This document shows, one piece after another, positions 8,397 to 16,817 of a DNA stretch of 64,000 bases (positions are counted from its first letter, which is position 1; the number at the start of each line of letters is the position of its first letter). Origin of the DNA: an uncultured Oscillospiraceae bacterium. Lineage in GTDB: Bacteria > Bacillota > Clostridia > Oscillospirales > Acutalibacteraceae. A program made the position numbers and the translations under genes. The notes beneath the pieces are model-generated. The model saw only the letters and a program-made list of their open reading frames with translations. It had not been told where the DNA came from and made no database searches. The stretch is taken from the NCBI GenBank assembly GCA_910587835.1, contig CAJUNQ010000109.1, positions 1 through 64,000 on the forward strand, read 5' to 3'.

Positions 8397-8792
8397 ATGG
8401 ACGGGCATGTGTTGCAGGAGCTGGTTTTGAAAACCAGACATCTCTATATCAAGCTGACCGAGTTTGAGAACCTGACCACCCAGCTGGCCCAGGCGGTGGA
8501 CCGCCGGGACGAGGTCTCGGTGCAGATGCTGTTGAATATGCGGGGCGAGCCAGCCCACCAGCTGCAGGAGCTTCATGAGCAGCTGAAGGAGAGGCTTTTG
8601 GAGCTGCCGGAGGACGACGCCATTCGGGCCAAGGAGCTGCTGGACGGCAGCCCCCAGAAAGAGCCTGAGGAGGCCATGCTGTGCAGCCAGGTGGCCCAGA
8701 ACCAGCGGCTGCTGGCGCGCTGCCTGGAGATTGACAAGCGCATCAGCATGAGTGTGGACGGCAAGAGGTCCTTCTATACCAAATACCGATAG
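8397..8792 (+). CDS. FlgN/FliT-like flagellar chaperone (small helical protein)
   Basis: A 131-residue, almost wholly helical, charged protein in the position usually held by fliT or an flgN-like chaperone after fliS. Sequence identity to a named family is weak by eye; the assignment comes from size, predicted helical content and place. ATG at 8397 follows AGGGGG by six bases, and this start removes an arginine-rich out-of-character extension. No cysteine pair or membrane segment of note. A terminator follows. Confidence 0.6.
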   Translation: MDGHVLQELVLKTRHLYIKLTEFENLTTQLAQAVDRRDEVSVQMLLNMRGEPAHQLQELHEQLKERLLELPEDDAIRAKELLDGSPQKEPEEAMLCSQVAQNQRLLARCLEIDKRISMSVDGKRSFYTKYR

Positions 8793-8801
8793 ACACAAAA
8801 G

Positions 8802-8840
8802 AACCGCCGCCGGGAGAAGTCCAGGCGGCGGTTTTTTGTT
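8802..8840 (+). terminator. Terminator of the fliD-fliS operon
   Basis: A 10-bp stem AACCGCCGCC / GGCGGCGGTT (8802-8811 with 8824-8833), followed by TTTTTGTTT. Confidence 0.93.
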
Positions 8841-8927
8841 TCGTGTAAGGAGGGCTGCTTGACAGAAGCAGTGGGCACTGGGGCGAAAGCTTTTTCTTAC
8901 GCTCGGGGGGTTCAGACTGGCAGGGGC

Positions 8928-8956
8928 TTGTTGCGGGGAGGATTTCGTGTTATAAT
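8928..8956 (+). promoter_or_regulatory. Orphan sigma-A-like promoter facing into the 3' end of the C39 gene
   Basis: TTGTTG, 17-bp spacer, TATAAT (8951-8956). No plus-strand gene follows before 10413; the minus-strand peptidase gene ends at 9063. A transcript would be antisense to it or a short RNA. Sequence evidence only. Confidence 0.5.
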
Positions 8957-9062
8957 AGTCTAAGAATTTGTGCTGATAGGATTTGTGCCGGGATGGTCGA
9001 AGAAAATTTTGCCGGTAGCAAAGCTTGCCGGTAAGAATGGCGCAATAGCATTTGGTACAAGT

Positions 9063-9986
9063 TCAGGCCCCGGGCTTTTTGATCAGCCACATGCGGACCT
9101 CTCCCTCTTTGGTGGCCTCCTTGACGATGAGCTGGGGGTCCCACAGGGTGAGGCTGTTCTCACGGCTGGCAGGGTCGGCCACAAGCACCTTGCCCTCCTC
9201 GGTTACCCCGTGGAGAAGGATAAAATGGCCAAGCTCGGAGAAATGCCCCGGGCCCATCAGCGCAATGGCCATGCCCCCGGCCTTCAGGTGGCTGGTGAGG
9301 GCGGCTGGGTCACACTGCTTGTTCAGGACGCAGTCCAGGCCAAAGGCCTTGGAGGCGCCCTCTACAATGGTGAGATAGGCCCCGCTGCCCGCGCACCAGT
9401 AATCGTGCTCATAGGCCCAGACCGCCATCTGGGCGGGGTCCATGGGCTGGTCCGTCAGGGTGGAGACCACCATGGACATGGCCGTGGGACCGCAGCCGTA
9501 GGGACCCAGCGGGTCGCTGCCAAAGGGCTGGTCCCGCCAGGCCGGGTCGTTCTGGTTGTAGTAGACACAGGGCAGGCCCCCGGTGAGAATGGTGCGGCCA
9601 TTCTCTTGCACCAGCTGTGTGACAGCGGGAGTGGGCAGAGGGGTGGGGGTGGGCAGGCTTACCTGAGGCGCGGGTCTGGGATGGGTGACCGGATGGGGTG
9701 TAAAGTATTCTCCCAGACGGACGCTGACATTGTCCGCCAGGTTGTCCCGGGCGTATTCAAACTGCCAGAGCCGCACCTGGGCCTGCGCCGCCTGTACAGC
9801 CTGCACCACTGGGCGGACCACCGGGTCGGTGATGCGGTGGAAAAGAACGGGAGAGAAAAAGTAGCAGAAGGCCAGCTCCATGCCGCCCACACACAGCAGG
9901 GCCAGCACAAGGGTGAGGGCCAGGCGGGACTTTCCCCGCCGGCGGGGACGGACGAGCTGTTCTGCGAGATCGACTGAGTATTTCAA
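9063..9986 (-). CDS. Membrane-anchored C39/papain-like cysteine peptidase domain protein
   Basis: A 307-residue protein with a basic N-terminus and one membrane segment at about 20-45 (LALTLVLALLCVGGMELAFCYFF), a proline/threonine linker near 145-165 and a C-terminal papain-like domain of the Peptidase_C39_2 type. The putative catalytic Cys lies in PYGCGPTAMSM, the His in LGHFILLHG and the Asp in VADPAS, all in the expected order. The domain should face the cell exterior. Substrate unknown; related proteins act on peptides or cell-wall proteins. Single gene with its own promoter. Confidence 0.82.
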   Translation of the reverse strand: MKYSVDLAEQLVRPRRRGKSRLALTLVLALLCVGGMELAFCYFFSPVLFHRITDPVVRPVVQAVQAAQAQVRLWQFEYARDNLADNVSVRLGEYFTPHPVTHPRPAPQVSLPTPTPLPTPAVTQLVQENGRTILTGGLPCVYYNQNDPAWRDQPFGSDPLGPYGCGPTAMSMVVSTLTDQPMDPAQMAVWAYEHDYWCAGSGAYLTIVEGASKAFGLDCVLNKQCDPAALTSHLKAGGMAIALMGPGHFSELGHFILLHGVTEEGKVLVADPASRENSLTLWDPQLIVKEATKEGEVRMWLIKKPGA

Positions 9987-10018
9987 GGGAACCTCCGAAG
10001 TGAGGGGATATTACTCTC

Positions 10019-10047
10019 ATTATAGCAAAAAAAGCGTTCAAGCGCAA
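10019..10047 (-). promoter_or_regulatory. Promoter of the C39 peptidase gene
   Basis: On the minus strand: TTGCGC, 17-bp spacer, TATAAT with an upstream TGC (extended -10), 33 bp before the start codon. Confidence 0.7.
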
Positions 10048-10320
10048 GCATGGAAGTGCTGGGACCCGGAGGAAGACTTTGGCATGGGGGGAAAGAAGCC
10101 CAGGGAAGGGGCGCGTCTGCTTTTGAAAAAAGGGAGAGCGTTTCTCTAGTTAAGGGAGCTTGGGACAGTCCCCGCAAGCGCAGCCGCTTTACAGAGAGCG
10201 TCCCAGCGGGCCGCAGCCGGCCTGGGGAGGGGCGGCTTTTTCGGGCGGTATTCCGCTGCCCGCATATTATTATATTATATAGAAAGTACAGACAGCAGGC
10301 CAGGTTGTGAAGGGCTTTGC
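10048..10320. other. Intergenic stretch between the C39 and FtsE-like genes
   Basis: About 270 bp with no gene I can support. It contains GC-rich short inverted segments near 10150-10235 and an AT-rich patch (TATTATTATATTATATAG, 10265-10282) that could be an additional -10 region. Nothing else recognised. Confidence 0.4.
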
Positions 10321-10350
10321 TTGACACAGTCGCGGCGAAGAAGATGTAAA
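10321..10350 (+). promoter_or_regulatory. Possible promoter of the FtsE-like gene
   Basis: Perfect TTGACA (10321-10326), an 18-bp spacer and a weak TGTAAA, 63 bp before the start codon. The AT-rich patch at 10265-10282 is an alternative. Confidence 0.4.
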
Positions 10351-10412
10351 GCTTAAAGCCTTGCGCACGAGGCAGCGTACCATATTTGTAAATAGAAGGA
10401 GATGCAGCGCTT

Positions 10413-11138
10413 ATGCCCGGCATCCGTCTGGAAAACGTATCAAAAATTTTCAAGGGCCCGAAAGGCTCGAAAAAGGAGCCTCAGAAAAGGTTTGAAACCC
10501 TTTCTCATGTGAACCTGCAGATTGACCAGGGAGAGTTTGTGTTTTTTGTCGGCAGCCGGGGGGCGGGAAGCAGCACCCTGCTGAATTTGATCTCCGGCAA
10601 CCTGCAGCCAGACGCCGGCGCGGTGTATCTGGATGGGATCAACCTGGCCAAGCTTAACCGCCGCCAGGAAAAGCAGCTGAAATATACCTTTGGCTGGGTG
10701 CCTCAGGAGTCTCAGCTGGTGCGCAGCGCCACGGTGTTTGAGAACCTGTGTCCCCCAGGGCGGTTCGGGCGCATGGGCGGGGCCATGACCGACGGGCCCC
10801 TGATTACCAAGGCACTGGGTCTGGTGGGCATGGCGGGCTGCGAGGACCGGCGGCCCGGGGAGTTTTCCGCCTCTGAGTGCAGGCGGATCGAGCTGGCAAA
10901 GGCCATCCTTTACAGCCCGCCGGTGCTGATTTTGGACAAGATGACGGACATGATGGACGACGACAGCATCTGGGACGCCATCCATCTGCTGGAAGAGATG
11001 AACCGCAGGGGCACCACAGTGCTCATGTCCACCCATTCCAGGCAGTTTGTGAACATCATGCGCCGCCGGGTGGTGACGCTGGTGGACGGGAAAATTGTGG
11101 GCGACGTGAAGAAGGGCCGTTTTGGTGATATTGTGTGA
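10413..11138 (+). CDS. FtsE-like ABC protein with degenerate nucleotide-hydrolysis motifs
   Basis: A 241-residue protein with the full length and layout of an FtsE/LolD-type ABC ATPase domain. The Walker A region reads GSRGAGSST, so the usual lysine is serine. The signature reads FSASE instead of LSGGQ. Walker B is VLILDKMTD, so the catalytic glutamate is lysine. The Q-loop (WVPQES) and the H-loop histidine (STHS) remain. The frame is intact and codon use is normal, so this reads as a maintained pseudo-ATPase, not a decaying gene. No ftsX is adjacent. Role unknown; it could be structural or regulatory in division or envelope control. Confidence 0.8.
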   Translation: MPGIRLENVSKIFKGPKGSKKEPQKRFETLSHVNLQIDQGEFVFFVGSRGAGSSTLLNLISGNLQPDAGAVYLDGINLAKLNRRQEKQLKYTFGWVPQESQLVRSATVFENLCPPGRFGRMGGAMTDGPLITKALGLVGMAGCEDRRPGEFSASECRRIELAKAILYSPPVLILDKMTDMMDDDSIWDAIHLLEEMNRRGTTVLMSTHSRQFVNIMRRRVVTLVDGKIVGDVKKGRFGDIV

Positions 11139-11210
11139 AATATTGTGCAAAACGTTGAGGAAAGAACGGGTTTGGTGGAGAGAGAATTTACTCTTTACGA
11201 AAATTATGAT

Positions 11211-11239
11211 TTGACAATCGGCGGGATGAGGGTTATAAT
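11211..11239 (+). promoter_or_regulatory. Consensus promoter P1 upstream of the chemoreceptor gene
   Basis: TTGACA (11211-11216), exactly 17 bp, TATAAT (11234-11239): all twelve consensus bases match. Confidence 0.85.
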
Positions 11240-11294
11240 ATACGGTGTGGGACAGCTGAGGGAAAATTTAAGCCCCTTCCGGGCCGTCTGGGCA

Positions 11295-11323
11295 TTGACA
11301 GACAGTGGGAGAGGACTTATAAT
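11295..11323 (+). promoter_or_regulatory. Consensus promoter P2 upstream of the chemoreceptor gene
   Basis: A second perfect TTGACA (11295-11300), 17 bp, TATAAT (11318-11323), 84 bp after P1 and about 120 bp before the ATG. The intervening and leader DNA holds no gene. Confidence 0.85.
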
Positions 11324-11442
11324 TTGAGATGTAAGGTTACCGGCCGCTTCTCTGTGGGAAGGTGCGGAAAACGGCGGTGCTGCCTGAACGCCCGCCGCGT
11401 CCGAGCAAAATAGAACCATAAAGTAAAGAAGGAGGAGCAGTC

Positions 11443-13218
11443 ATGCTCAAAAACATGAAAATCAAGATGAGCCTCATCCTGGGCTTCAGCGTCACCATTC
11501 TGGTCAGCATTGCGATTGTTGTGACCAGCCTGATCGTCATGAACGTACAGACCAGCAGCTACGAGCGTATCATCAACACCAACATGCGGGCCAGCGCTTT
11601 GGTGCGCACCTGCCGGCTGAATGTCAACATGGCCGCCCGCAGCCTGCGGGACGTGGCCCTGTCTCCGGAGTCTGCCAGCGCGAAGACCGCCATCGACGCT
11701 GTGAACGAAAAGCTGAACTCTCTTGAGGCCGACATCACCGAGTTGCGCGACATCCATGCTGTGGATAACGAGGGTTCTCTCAACGAGTACATATCCGCTG
11801 TGCAGCTATGGGGCACCATGGTGCCGGATATCATGAACAATGCTACCGGCGGCAAGGTGGACGAGGCGATCCGACAGATTCTGGAGGAGTGTACGCCAGC
11901 TCTGTCCAAGGTGGACGAGGCGGCCTCCAAGCTGCAGACGGAGATTACCGCCAGCCAGGATGATATTCTGGCAAAGCAGTCCACCATGGTCACGGTGTCC
12001 ATTGCCTCTATTATCGCGGCGCTGATTGTGGCCACCATTCTGGTGATGCTGCTTGAGCTGCGCATCATCCGCAACATCACCATACCCGTGGAGGAGGCCC
12101 GCACCGCTTTGATCGGCTACAGCGAGGGCAAGCTGGATATTCCCGTGAACTTTGAGAGCCAGAGCGAGCTGGGCGACATGTGCGCGGCCCTGCGCACCAG
12201 CCAGCGGGTGCTGAGCAGCGTGATCGCCGACGTGAACCGGCTGCTCAAGGCCATGGCCGACGGCAACTTTGACGTGCGCACCGAGGCGGAGGACGATTAT
12301 GTGGGCGCTTTGAGCGCGGTGCTCACCTCCATCCGGGGCATCAACAAGAGCCTGAGCGCCACCCTCAGCCAGATCCAGTCCTCCTCCGACCAGGTGTCCT
12401 CTGGTGCGGATCAGGTTTCCAACTCTGCCCAGACTTTGGCCCAGGGCGCGACCCAGCAGGCCAGCGCAGTGGAGGAGCTGTCCGCCACCATTACCGAGAT
12501 TGCCCAGGGAGCCGAGGAAGGGGTCAGCCTGGCACGGGACTCCAGCCAGCTCTCCAATGACGCCAGCGCGCAGATCACGGTGTGCAGCGACCTGATGCAG
12601 AGCACCGTGGGCGCTATGAACGACATCAAGGCTGCCGCCGAAGAGGTTGGCACCATTGTGGATACCATTGCCAACATCGCCTTCCAGACCAATATCCTGG
12701 CTTTGAACGCCGCCGTGGAGGCTGCCCGGGCCGGTGTGGCCGGCAAGGGCTTCGCGGTAGTGGCAGAGGAGGTGCGGGTGCTGTCCTCCAAGTCTGACGA
12801 GGCCAGCCGCGCCACCAAGGAGCGCATCGAGCACGCCATCAGCGCGGTGCAGAAGGGCGGCGTGTATGTGGCCGACGTGTCTGAGGCTCTGGATAAGACC
12901 GTGTCCCTGGTGAACAGCGCTGTGGCCAAGATGGGCGATGTGGCTGACGCCAGCGAGCATCAGGCCGAGTCCATTGAGCAGATCCGCGAGGGCATCAGCC
13001 AGATCTCCGCTGTGGTGCAGAGCAACTCCGCCACCAGCGAGGAGAGCGCTGCCGCCAGCGAGCAGCTGTCTTCTCAGGCGCAGATCATGGATCAGCTGAT
13101 GGCCAAGTTCCGGCTGCGGGACTGCGGCGCCAGCGAGCCCATGGCGGCTCCCATTCACACCAGCACCGCAGGGGGCTCCAGCGACAGCTTTGGCCCTTCC
13201 AGCTACGACAAGTACTAA
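11443..13218 (+). CDS. Methyl-accepting chemotaxis protein (four-helix-bundle sensor)
   Basis: A 591-residue receptor that would signal ligand binding to CheA/CheW. Transmembrane helix 1 is at about 8-34, a 150-residue outer helical sensor domain follows (4HB_MCP type), then helix 2 at about 182-208, a HAMP domain to about 262 and a cytoplasmic coiled coil. The conserved hairpin tip (ANIAFQTNILALNAAVEAAR, followed by AGVAGKGFAVVAEEVR) is near residues 405-445. AGAAGGAGGAG precedes the ATG. The gene stands alone between two consensus promoters and a terminator; the ligand cannot be read from the sequence. Confidence 0.96.
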   Translation: MLKNMKIKMSLILGFSVTILVSIAIVVTSLIVMNVQTSSYERIINTNMRASALVRTCRLNVNMAARSLRDVALSPESASAKTAIDAVNEKLNSLEADITELRDIHAVDNEGSLNEYISAVQLWGTMVPDIMNNATGGKVDEAIRQILEECTPALSKVDEAASKLQTEITASQDDILAKQSTMVTVSIASIIAALIVATILVMLLELRIIRNITIPVEEARTALIGYSEGKLDIPVNFESQSELGDMCAALRTSQRVLSSVIADVNRLLKAMADGNFDVRTEAEDDYVGALSAVLTSIRGINKSLSATLSQIQSSSDQVSSGADQVSNSAQTLAQGATQQASAVEELSATITEIAQGAEEGVSLARDSSQLSNDASAQITVCSDLMQSTVGAMNDIKAAAEEVGTIVDTIANIAFQTNILALNAAVEAARAGVAGKGFAVVAEEVRVLSSKSDEASRATKERIEHAISAVQKGGVYVADVSEALDKTVSLVNSAVAKMGDVADASEHQAESIEQIREGISQISAVVQSNSATSEESAAASEQLSSQAQIMDQLMAKFRLRDCGASEPMAAPIHTSTAGGSSDSFGPSSYDKY

Positions 13219-13302
13219 AAAGCGGTCTGCCGGTCCCGATCCATTGCCGCGTTTTCCGCCGGAAATACCGGTGGGTCGGAAGCCGGTAATATAGAAAACC
13301 AT

Positions 13303-13340
13303 AACCGGACGGCCAGCATGCTTTGGGCCGCCCGGTTTTG
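13303..13340 (+). terminator. Terminator after the chemoreceptor gene
   Basis: A 12-bp stem AACCGGACGGCC / GGCCGCCCGGTT with one mismatch, ending in TTTTG. Confidence 0.7.
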
Positions 13341-13428
13341 TGGTCAGGAAAGCTTTTCCTATTCCCACAGTTGGAAGGATGCAGAAAAGTTGGGGAGAAT
13401 GAACAGCAGAAAGTAAGAGGTGATACTT

Positions 13429-15645
13429 GTGCCGGAGGTCTTAAAGGAGCAGGACGCGGGCTTGGTGTTCGCGCTGGACATTGGGACGCGGAGCATCATC
13501 GGAATGCTGGGCCGGGTGGAGAACGGCCGGTTCCAGGTAGAGGCCATTGAAAAGGAGGAGCACGGCCGCCGGGCCATGCTGGACGGGCAGATTGTGGAGA
13601 TTGAGCAGGTGGCTCAGGTGGCCGGAAGCGTGATTGACCGCCTGCAGGCAAAGGTGGGGGTGCGCCTGAGCCGGGTCTGTGTTGCGGCGGCGGGGCGGGC
13701 GTTGAAGTCGCAGAGCGCGGCCTTTACTCTGCGGTTTGACGATCTGCGCCAGGCTGACGCAGACCTGATTGGACAGTTGGAGGCCGGGGCGGTCTCTGAG
13801 GCGGAGAAGCTGCTGGCTGGGGAGAACGCCGGTCAGGGCCGCTTCTATATGGTGGGCTACACGGCCCGTCAATATGTGGTGGACGGCTACCCCATGACCA
13901 ACCTGATGGACCACCGGGGGCAGGTGTTTGAAGCGGATGTGGTGGCGACCTTTCTGCCCAGCGGGGTGGTGGAGAGCCTCTACGCAGTCACCGGCAGGCT
14001 GGGGCTGGAGGTTTCCAGCCTGACTTTGGAGCCCATCGCGGCTTTGAACGCTGCCATTCCCCCTGACATCCGGCTGCTGAACCTGGTGCTGGTAGACATT
14101 GGCGCGGGCACCTCGGACATTGCGGTGTGCCGGGAGGGCAGCGTGGTGGGCTACACCATGGCCACGGTGGCCGGGGACGAGGTCACCGAGCTGCTGATGC
14201 GCAGTCTGCTGGTGGACTTTAAAACCGGCGAACGGCTGAAAATGAACATGAGCTCAGTGGAGCCCTTGCAGTACCCGGATATTCTGGGGATGAAGCATGA
14301 GATTACCAGTGAGAACCTGAAGGAGCTGGTGAAGCCTGCTGCCCAGCGGCTGGCCGGGGAGATTGGGGAGCAGATTATGCTGCTCAACGGCGCGGCCCCT
14401 TCGGCGGTGTTTCTGGCCGGGGGCGGCAGTAAGCTGGCGGGCCTGCCCCAGCTGGTGGCTGCTGAGCTGGACATGAGCGAGGCCCGGGTGGCTCTGGCTG
14501 GCAACCATTTTGGGGCCAGCGCCTGCTCGGAGGAGTATGAGCTGGCGGACCCGGAGTATGCCACGCCCCTTGGCATTGGGGCTTCGGCGGCGTTGGGGAT
14601 GATCAACGACAGTTATATGGTCACCTTGAACGGTCTGCCTGCCAAGCTGTTCCGCAACGGGGCGTTGAGCCTGCGGGATGTGCTGCTGATGAACGGCTAT
14701 CATTATGGGGACATGATGGGCCGCACCGGGGCTAATCTCTCCTTCACCCTGAATGGGCAGAGGGAATTCTTCCGGGGCACCCCGGCAGTGGAGTCCCGCA
14801 TGTTTATCAATGGGAAGGAGGCGGCGTTCTCTACGCTGGTTCAGGCGGGGGACAGGATCGATTTTACCCCGGCGCGCTCTGGCCGGGCCGCTGCCCAGAC
14901 ACTGGCCCAGCTGTTGGGAGAGGACTTTTCAGGGGAGGCGGTGGTGAACGGCCAGCCCCAGCCCTTGAGCTACGCCATCCGTCAGGGAGACGAGGTGGTG
15001 ACAGAGGGGGGAGAGACGCCTCCCCGGCAGAAGCGCAAAGCCTACTATGAACCCGAGCCCCTGCGGCCTGTTGGGGCGGAGAGGAAGGAGAGCCTTGGGA
15101 AAAAGGAGTCGGCCGCTCAGGAGAAGCCGGTTGGGCCTCCCCCCGGTCAACAGGACCTGGCCCCGGAGCAGACGCGGGAAGGTCAGACGAAAGAGAGCAA
15201 GGAGGGGGCCTCTGTCAAAGAGGAGCAGCCGGTGGAGAGTCAGCCGGAGAAAAAGCAGGGGGGAGCCTTGGCCCCAGCGAAGACTAGGGGCCTGCCAAAG
15301 CAGCTGGAAAAGCTTTTGACAGAGCAGCCCAAGGAAAAGGAAGCCGCCCCCAGGACGCAACCGGCCCCTCAGGAGAAAAAGTCCGGCCCCCGGCAGCAGA
15401 GGGAGGCGGAGCAGCTCTCCTTCAGGCCGGAGATTCCGGTGATGCTCAACGGGGAGCCCATTCGTTTGGAACCCAAGGCCCAGGGCGGGGACTACTATCT
15501 GATGGACCTGTTGGAACGCTCAGGCCTGGACTTTGACCACCTGGAGGGACCTGTGGAGCTGCTGGTCAACGGAGCCCAGGGGCAGTTCAGCCAGGTGATT
15601 CGGCCCAACGATCAGGTGACCATCCGGTATAAGGACCGGAGCTGA
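13429..15645 (+). CDS. Large FtsA-like actin-fold ATPase with C-terminal beta-grasp-like extension
   Basis: A 738-residue protein. The first 390 residues are FtsA/PilM-like: phosphate-1 loop ALDIGTRSIIGML, SHS2-type insert, phosphate-2 loop LVDIGAGTSDIAV and adenosine loop FLAGGGSKLAG. Residues about 400-510 and the last 70 (VMLNGEPIRLE, LLVNGAQGQF, IRPNDQVTIRY) look like small ubiquitin-like/ThiS-like modules, joined by a charged Pro/Glu/Lys linker (about 530-660). It is much longer than division FtsA (about 420) and no ftsZ is nearby, so it is a paralogue; similar long FtsA-like proteins occur in Clostridia. GTG at 13429 has AGAGGTGA just upstream; GTG at 13420 is possible. Confidence 0.8.
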   Translation: MPEVLKEQDAGLVFALDIGTRSIIGMLGRVENGRFQVEAIEKEEHGRRAMLDGQIVEIEQVAQVAGSVIDRLQAKVGVRLSRVCVAAAGRALKSQSAAFTLRFDDLRQADADLIGQLEAGAVSEAEKLLAGENAGQGRFYMVGYTARQYVVDGYPMTNLMDHRGQVFEADVVATFLPSGVVESLYAVTGRLGLEVSSLTLEPIAALNAAIPPDIRLLNLVLVDIGAGTSDIAVCREGSVVGYTMATVAGDEVTELLMRSLLVDFKTGERLKMNMSSVEPLQYPDILGMKHEITSENLKELVKPAAQRLAGEIGEQIMLLNGAAPSAVFLAGGGSKLAGLPQLVAAELDMSEARVALAGNHFGASACSEEYELADPEYATPLGIGASAALGMINDSYMVTLNGLPAKLFRNGALSLRDVLLMNGYHYGDMMGRTGANLSFTLNGQREFFRGTPAVESRMFINGKEAAFSTLVQAGDRIDFTPARSGRAAAQTLAQLLGEDFSGEAVVNGQPQPLSYAIRQGDEVVTEGGETPPRQKRKAYYEPEPLRPVGAERKESLGKKESAAQEKPVGPPPGQQDLAPEQTREGQTKESKEGASVKEEQPVESQPEKKQGGALAPAKTRGLPKQLEKLLTEQPKEKEAAPRTQPAPQEKKSGPRQQREAEQLSFRPEIPVMLNGEPIRLEPKAQGGDYYLMDLLERSGLDFDHLEGPVELLVNGAQGQFSQVIRPNDQVTIRYKDRS

Positions 15646-15674
15646 CAACAGAAAGACAGAAGGAAGGGATACCA

Positions 15675-16127
15675 ATGAAGCACTACAGCCTGCGGGCGGC
15701 AGCGGCCGCGCTGGCGCTCAGCCTGGTTTTGGCCGGGTGCGGCGGGGGCGACCCGGGCTCAGCGGCCTCGGGCTCTTCAGGGACCTTGGCGGAGGGCTCG
15801 GACCCCCTGGTGAACGGGGCCTCCTCGACCCTGAGTGAGACAGAGGGCGAGCAGCTGCATATGATGACCATTGAGGAGACGATTGAGTACTTTAAAAGGC
15901 TGGACCCAACGGCGCTGGGCCTGAAGGGGGAGAGCATGGCCGACTATCAGATCTACCCCAGTGAAAAGGCCATTCCGGTGGATAACCTGCCCTGCATGAA
16001 GCTTATCGTCTATGCCAAAACCGAGGCGGGGACCAATACCCCGGAGGAGACCTTTTTGGTGGCCCGGGACGGCACCGCAGTCTACCGGCTGGTGGACGGA
16101 CAGGCCGAAGAGATTGACCTGGGCTGA
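15675..16127 (+). CDS. Small predicted lipoprotein
   Basis: A 150-residue protein with a lipoprotein signal peptide: basic start, hydrophobic core and lipobox LAGC with the modified cysteine at residue 22. A Gly/Ser-rich tether follows, then a roughly 90-residue domain (TIEETIEYFKRLDPTALGLKG to the end) that I do not recognise. AAGGAAGG precedes the ATG. It follows the FtsA-like gene by 30 bp and is probably co-transcribed. The mature protein should be anchored on the outer face of the membrane. Confidence 0.75.
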   Translation: MKHYSLRAAAAALALSLVLAGCGGGDPGSAASGSSGTLAEGSDPLVNGASSTLSETEGEQLHMMTIEETIEYFKRLDPTALGLKGESMADYQIYPSEKAIPVDNLPCMKLIVYAKTEAGTNTPEETFLVARDGTAVYRLVDGQAEEIDLG

Positions 16128-16152
16128 CAAAATAGGAAAAATATTTTGCGGA

Positions 16153-16200
16153 CTTTTTTCATATACTGAAAAAAGAGGCCTCTCCCAGAGAGGGGGTTTT
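16153..16200 (+). terminator. Tandem hairpins / terminator before the fla/che operon
   Basis: A perfect 9-bp stem CTTTTTTCA / TGAAAAAAG (16153-16161 with 16167-16175), then a 6-bp stem CCTCTC / GAGAGG followed by GGGTTTT. Either could end the FtsA-like/lipoprotein transcript. Confidence 0.6.
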
Positions 16201-16280
16201 CCCGGAGTTCCGCTGTTTTCCTGGGAAAAGGACAGGGTGGGGCTGGAATTTATTCCTAAAGAGAAAATGCGGCGTGGGGC

Positions 16281-16309
16281 TTGCATATAAGGCAAAAACA
16301 TGGTATACT
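16281..16309 (+). promoter_or_regulatory. Main fla/che operon promoter
   Basis: TTGCAT, 17-bp spacer, TATACT, ending 64 bp before flgB. No other strong promoter lies between the preceding terminator and flgB. Confidence 0.75.
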
Positions 16310-16373
16310 TAATCATAATCGGGTAAAATAAGGGACAAAGCCCCTGATCAAGTAAGATAAAGGAGGGACGGCT

Positions 16374-16763
16374 GTGGACGGGATTACCAACAACAGTCTC
16401 CGGATGATGGAGCGTTCGATGGACTTTCTGTGGGTAAAGCAGAACGCTCTGCTGGATAATATATCGAATGTGGAAACCCCCAACTACAAGACCAAGCTTG
16501 TGACCTTTGAGGAGAGCTTTCAGGCTCAACTGGAGGCTGCGGAGCATGGCCGGAACAAGCTGACCAAAAAGACCATGCGGGACGCCATTGAGAGCGCGGA
16601 CTGGCAGGTAGTGGAGACGGAGGAGATTACCCGGCGGGATGACAACGGCGTGAACCTGACTGAGCAGATGACCGAGCTGGTGCGCAACTCCTATCAGCTG
16701 CAGTACGTCTACCAGAGCATTAACAGCGACTTTGCCGCTTTGCGCTCCGCCATCAACGGTTAA
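16374..16763 (+). CDS. flgB: Flagellar basal-body rod protein FlgB
   Basis: A proximal rod subunit exported through the flagellar type III apparatus. 129 residues, usual length. The N-terminus carries the rod-protein motif (LLDNISNVETPNYK), and the C-terminus has the paired helix (LTEQMTELVRNSYQLQYVYQSINSDFAALRSAING) that forms the D0 coiled coil. GTG start with AAGGAGGG upstream. First gene of the long fla/che operon. Confidence 0.96.
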   Translation: MDGITNNSLRMMERSMDFLWVKQNALLDNISNVETPNYKTKLVTFEESFQAQLEAAEHGRNKLTKKTMRDAIESADWQVVETEEITRRDDNGVNLTEQMTELVRNSYQLQYVYQSINSDFAALRSAING

Positions 16764-16817
16764 GCGGAGGACAGGCGGATATATTCTTGAGACAGCCGGA
16801 AAGGATTCGGAAGGATT

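Noticed and set aside
11139..11442. Possible c-di-GMP or other riboswitch in the chemoreceptor leader
   Set aside because: No GEMM-type conserved core or convincing multi-stem structure was seen; only two promoters are supported.
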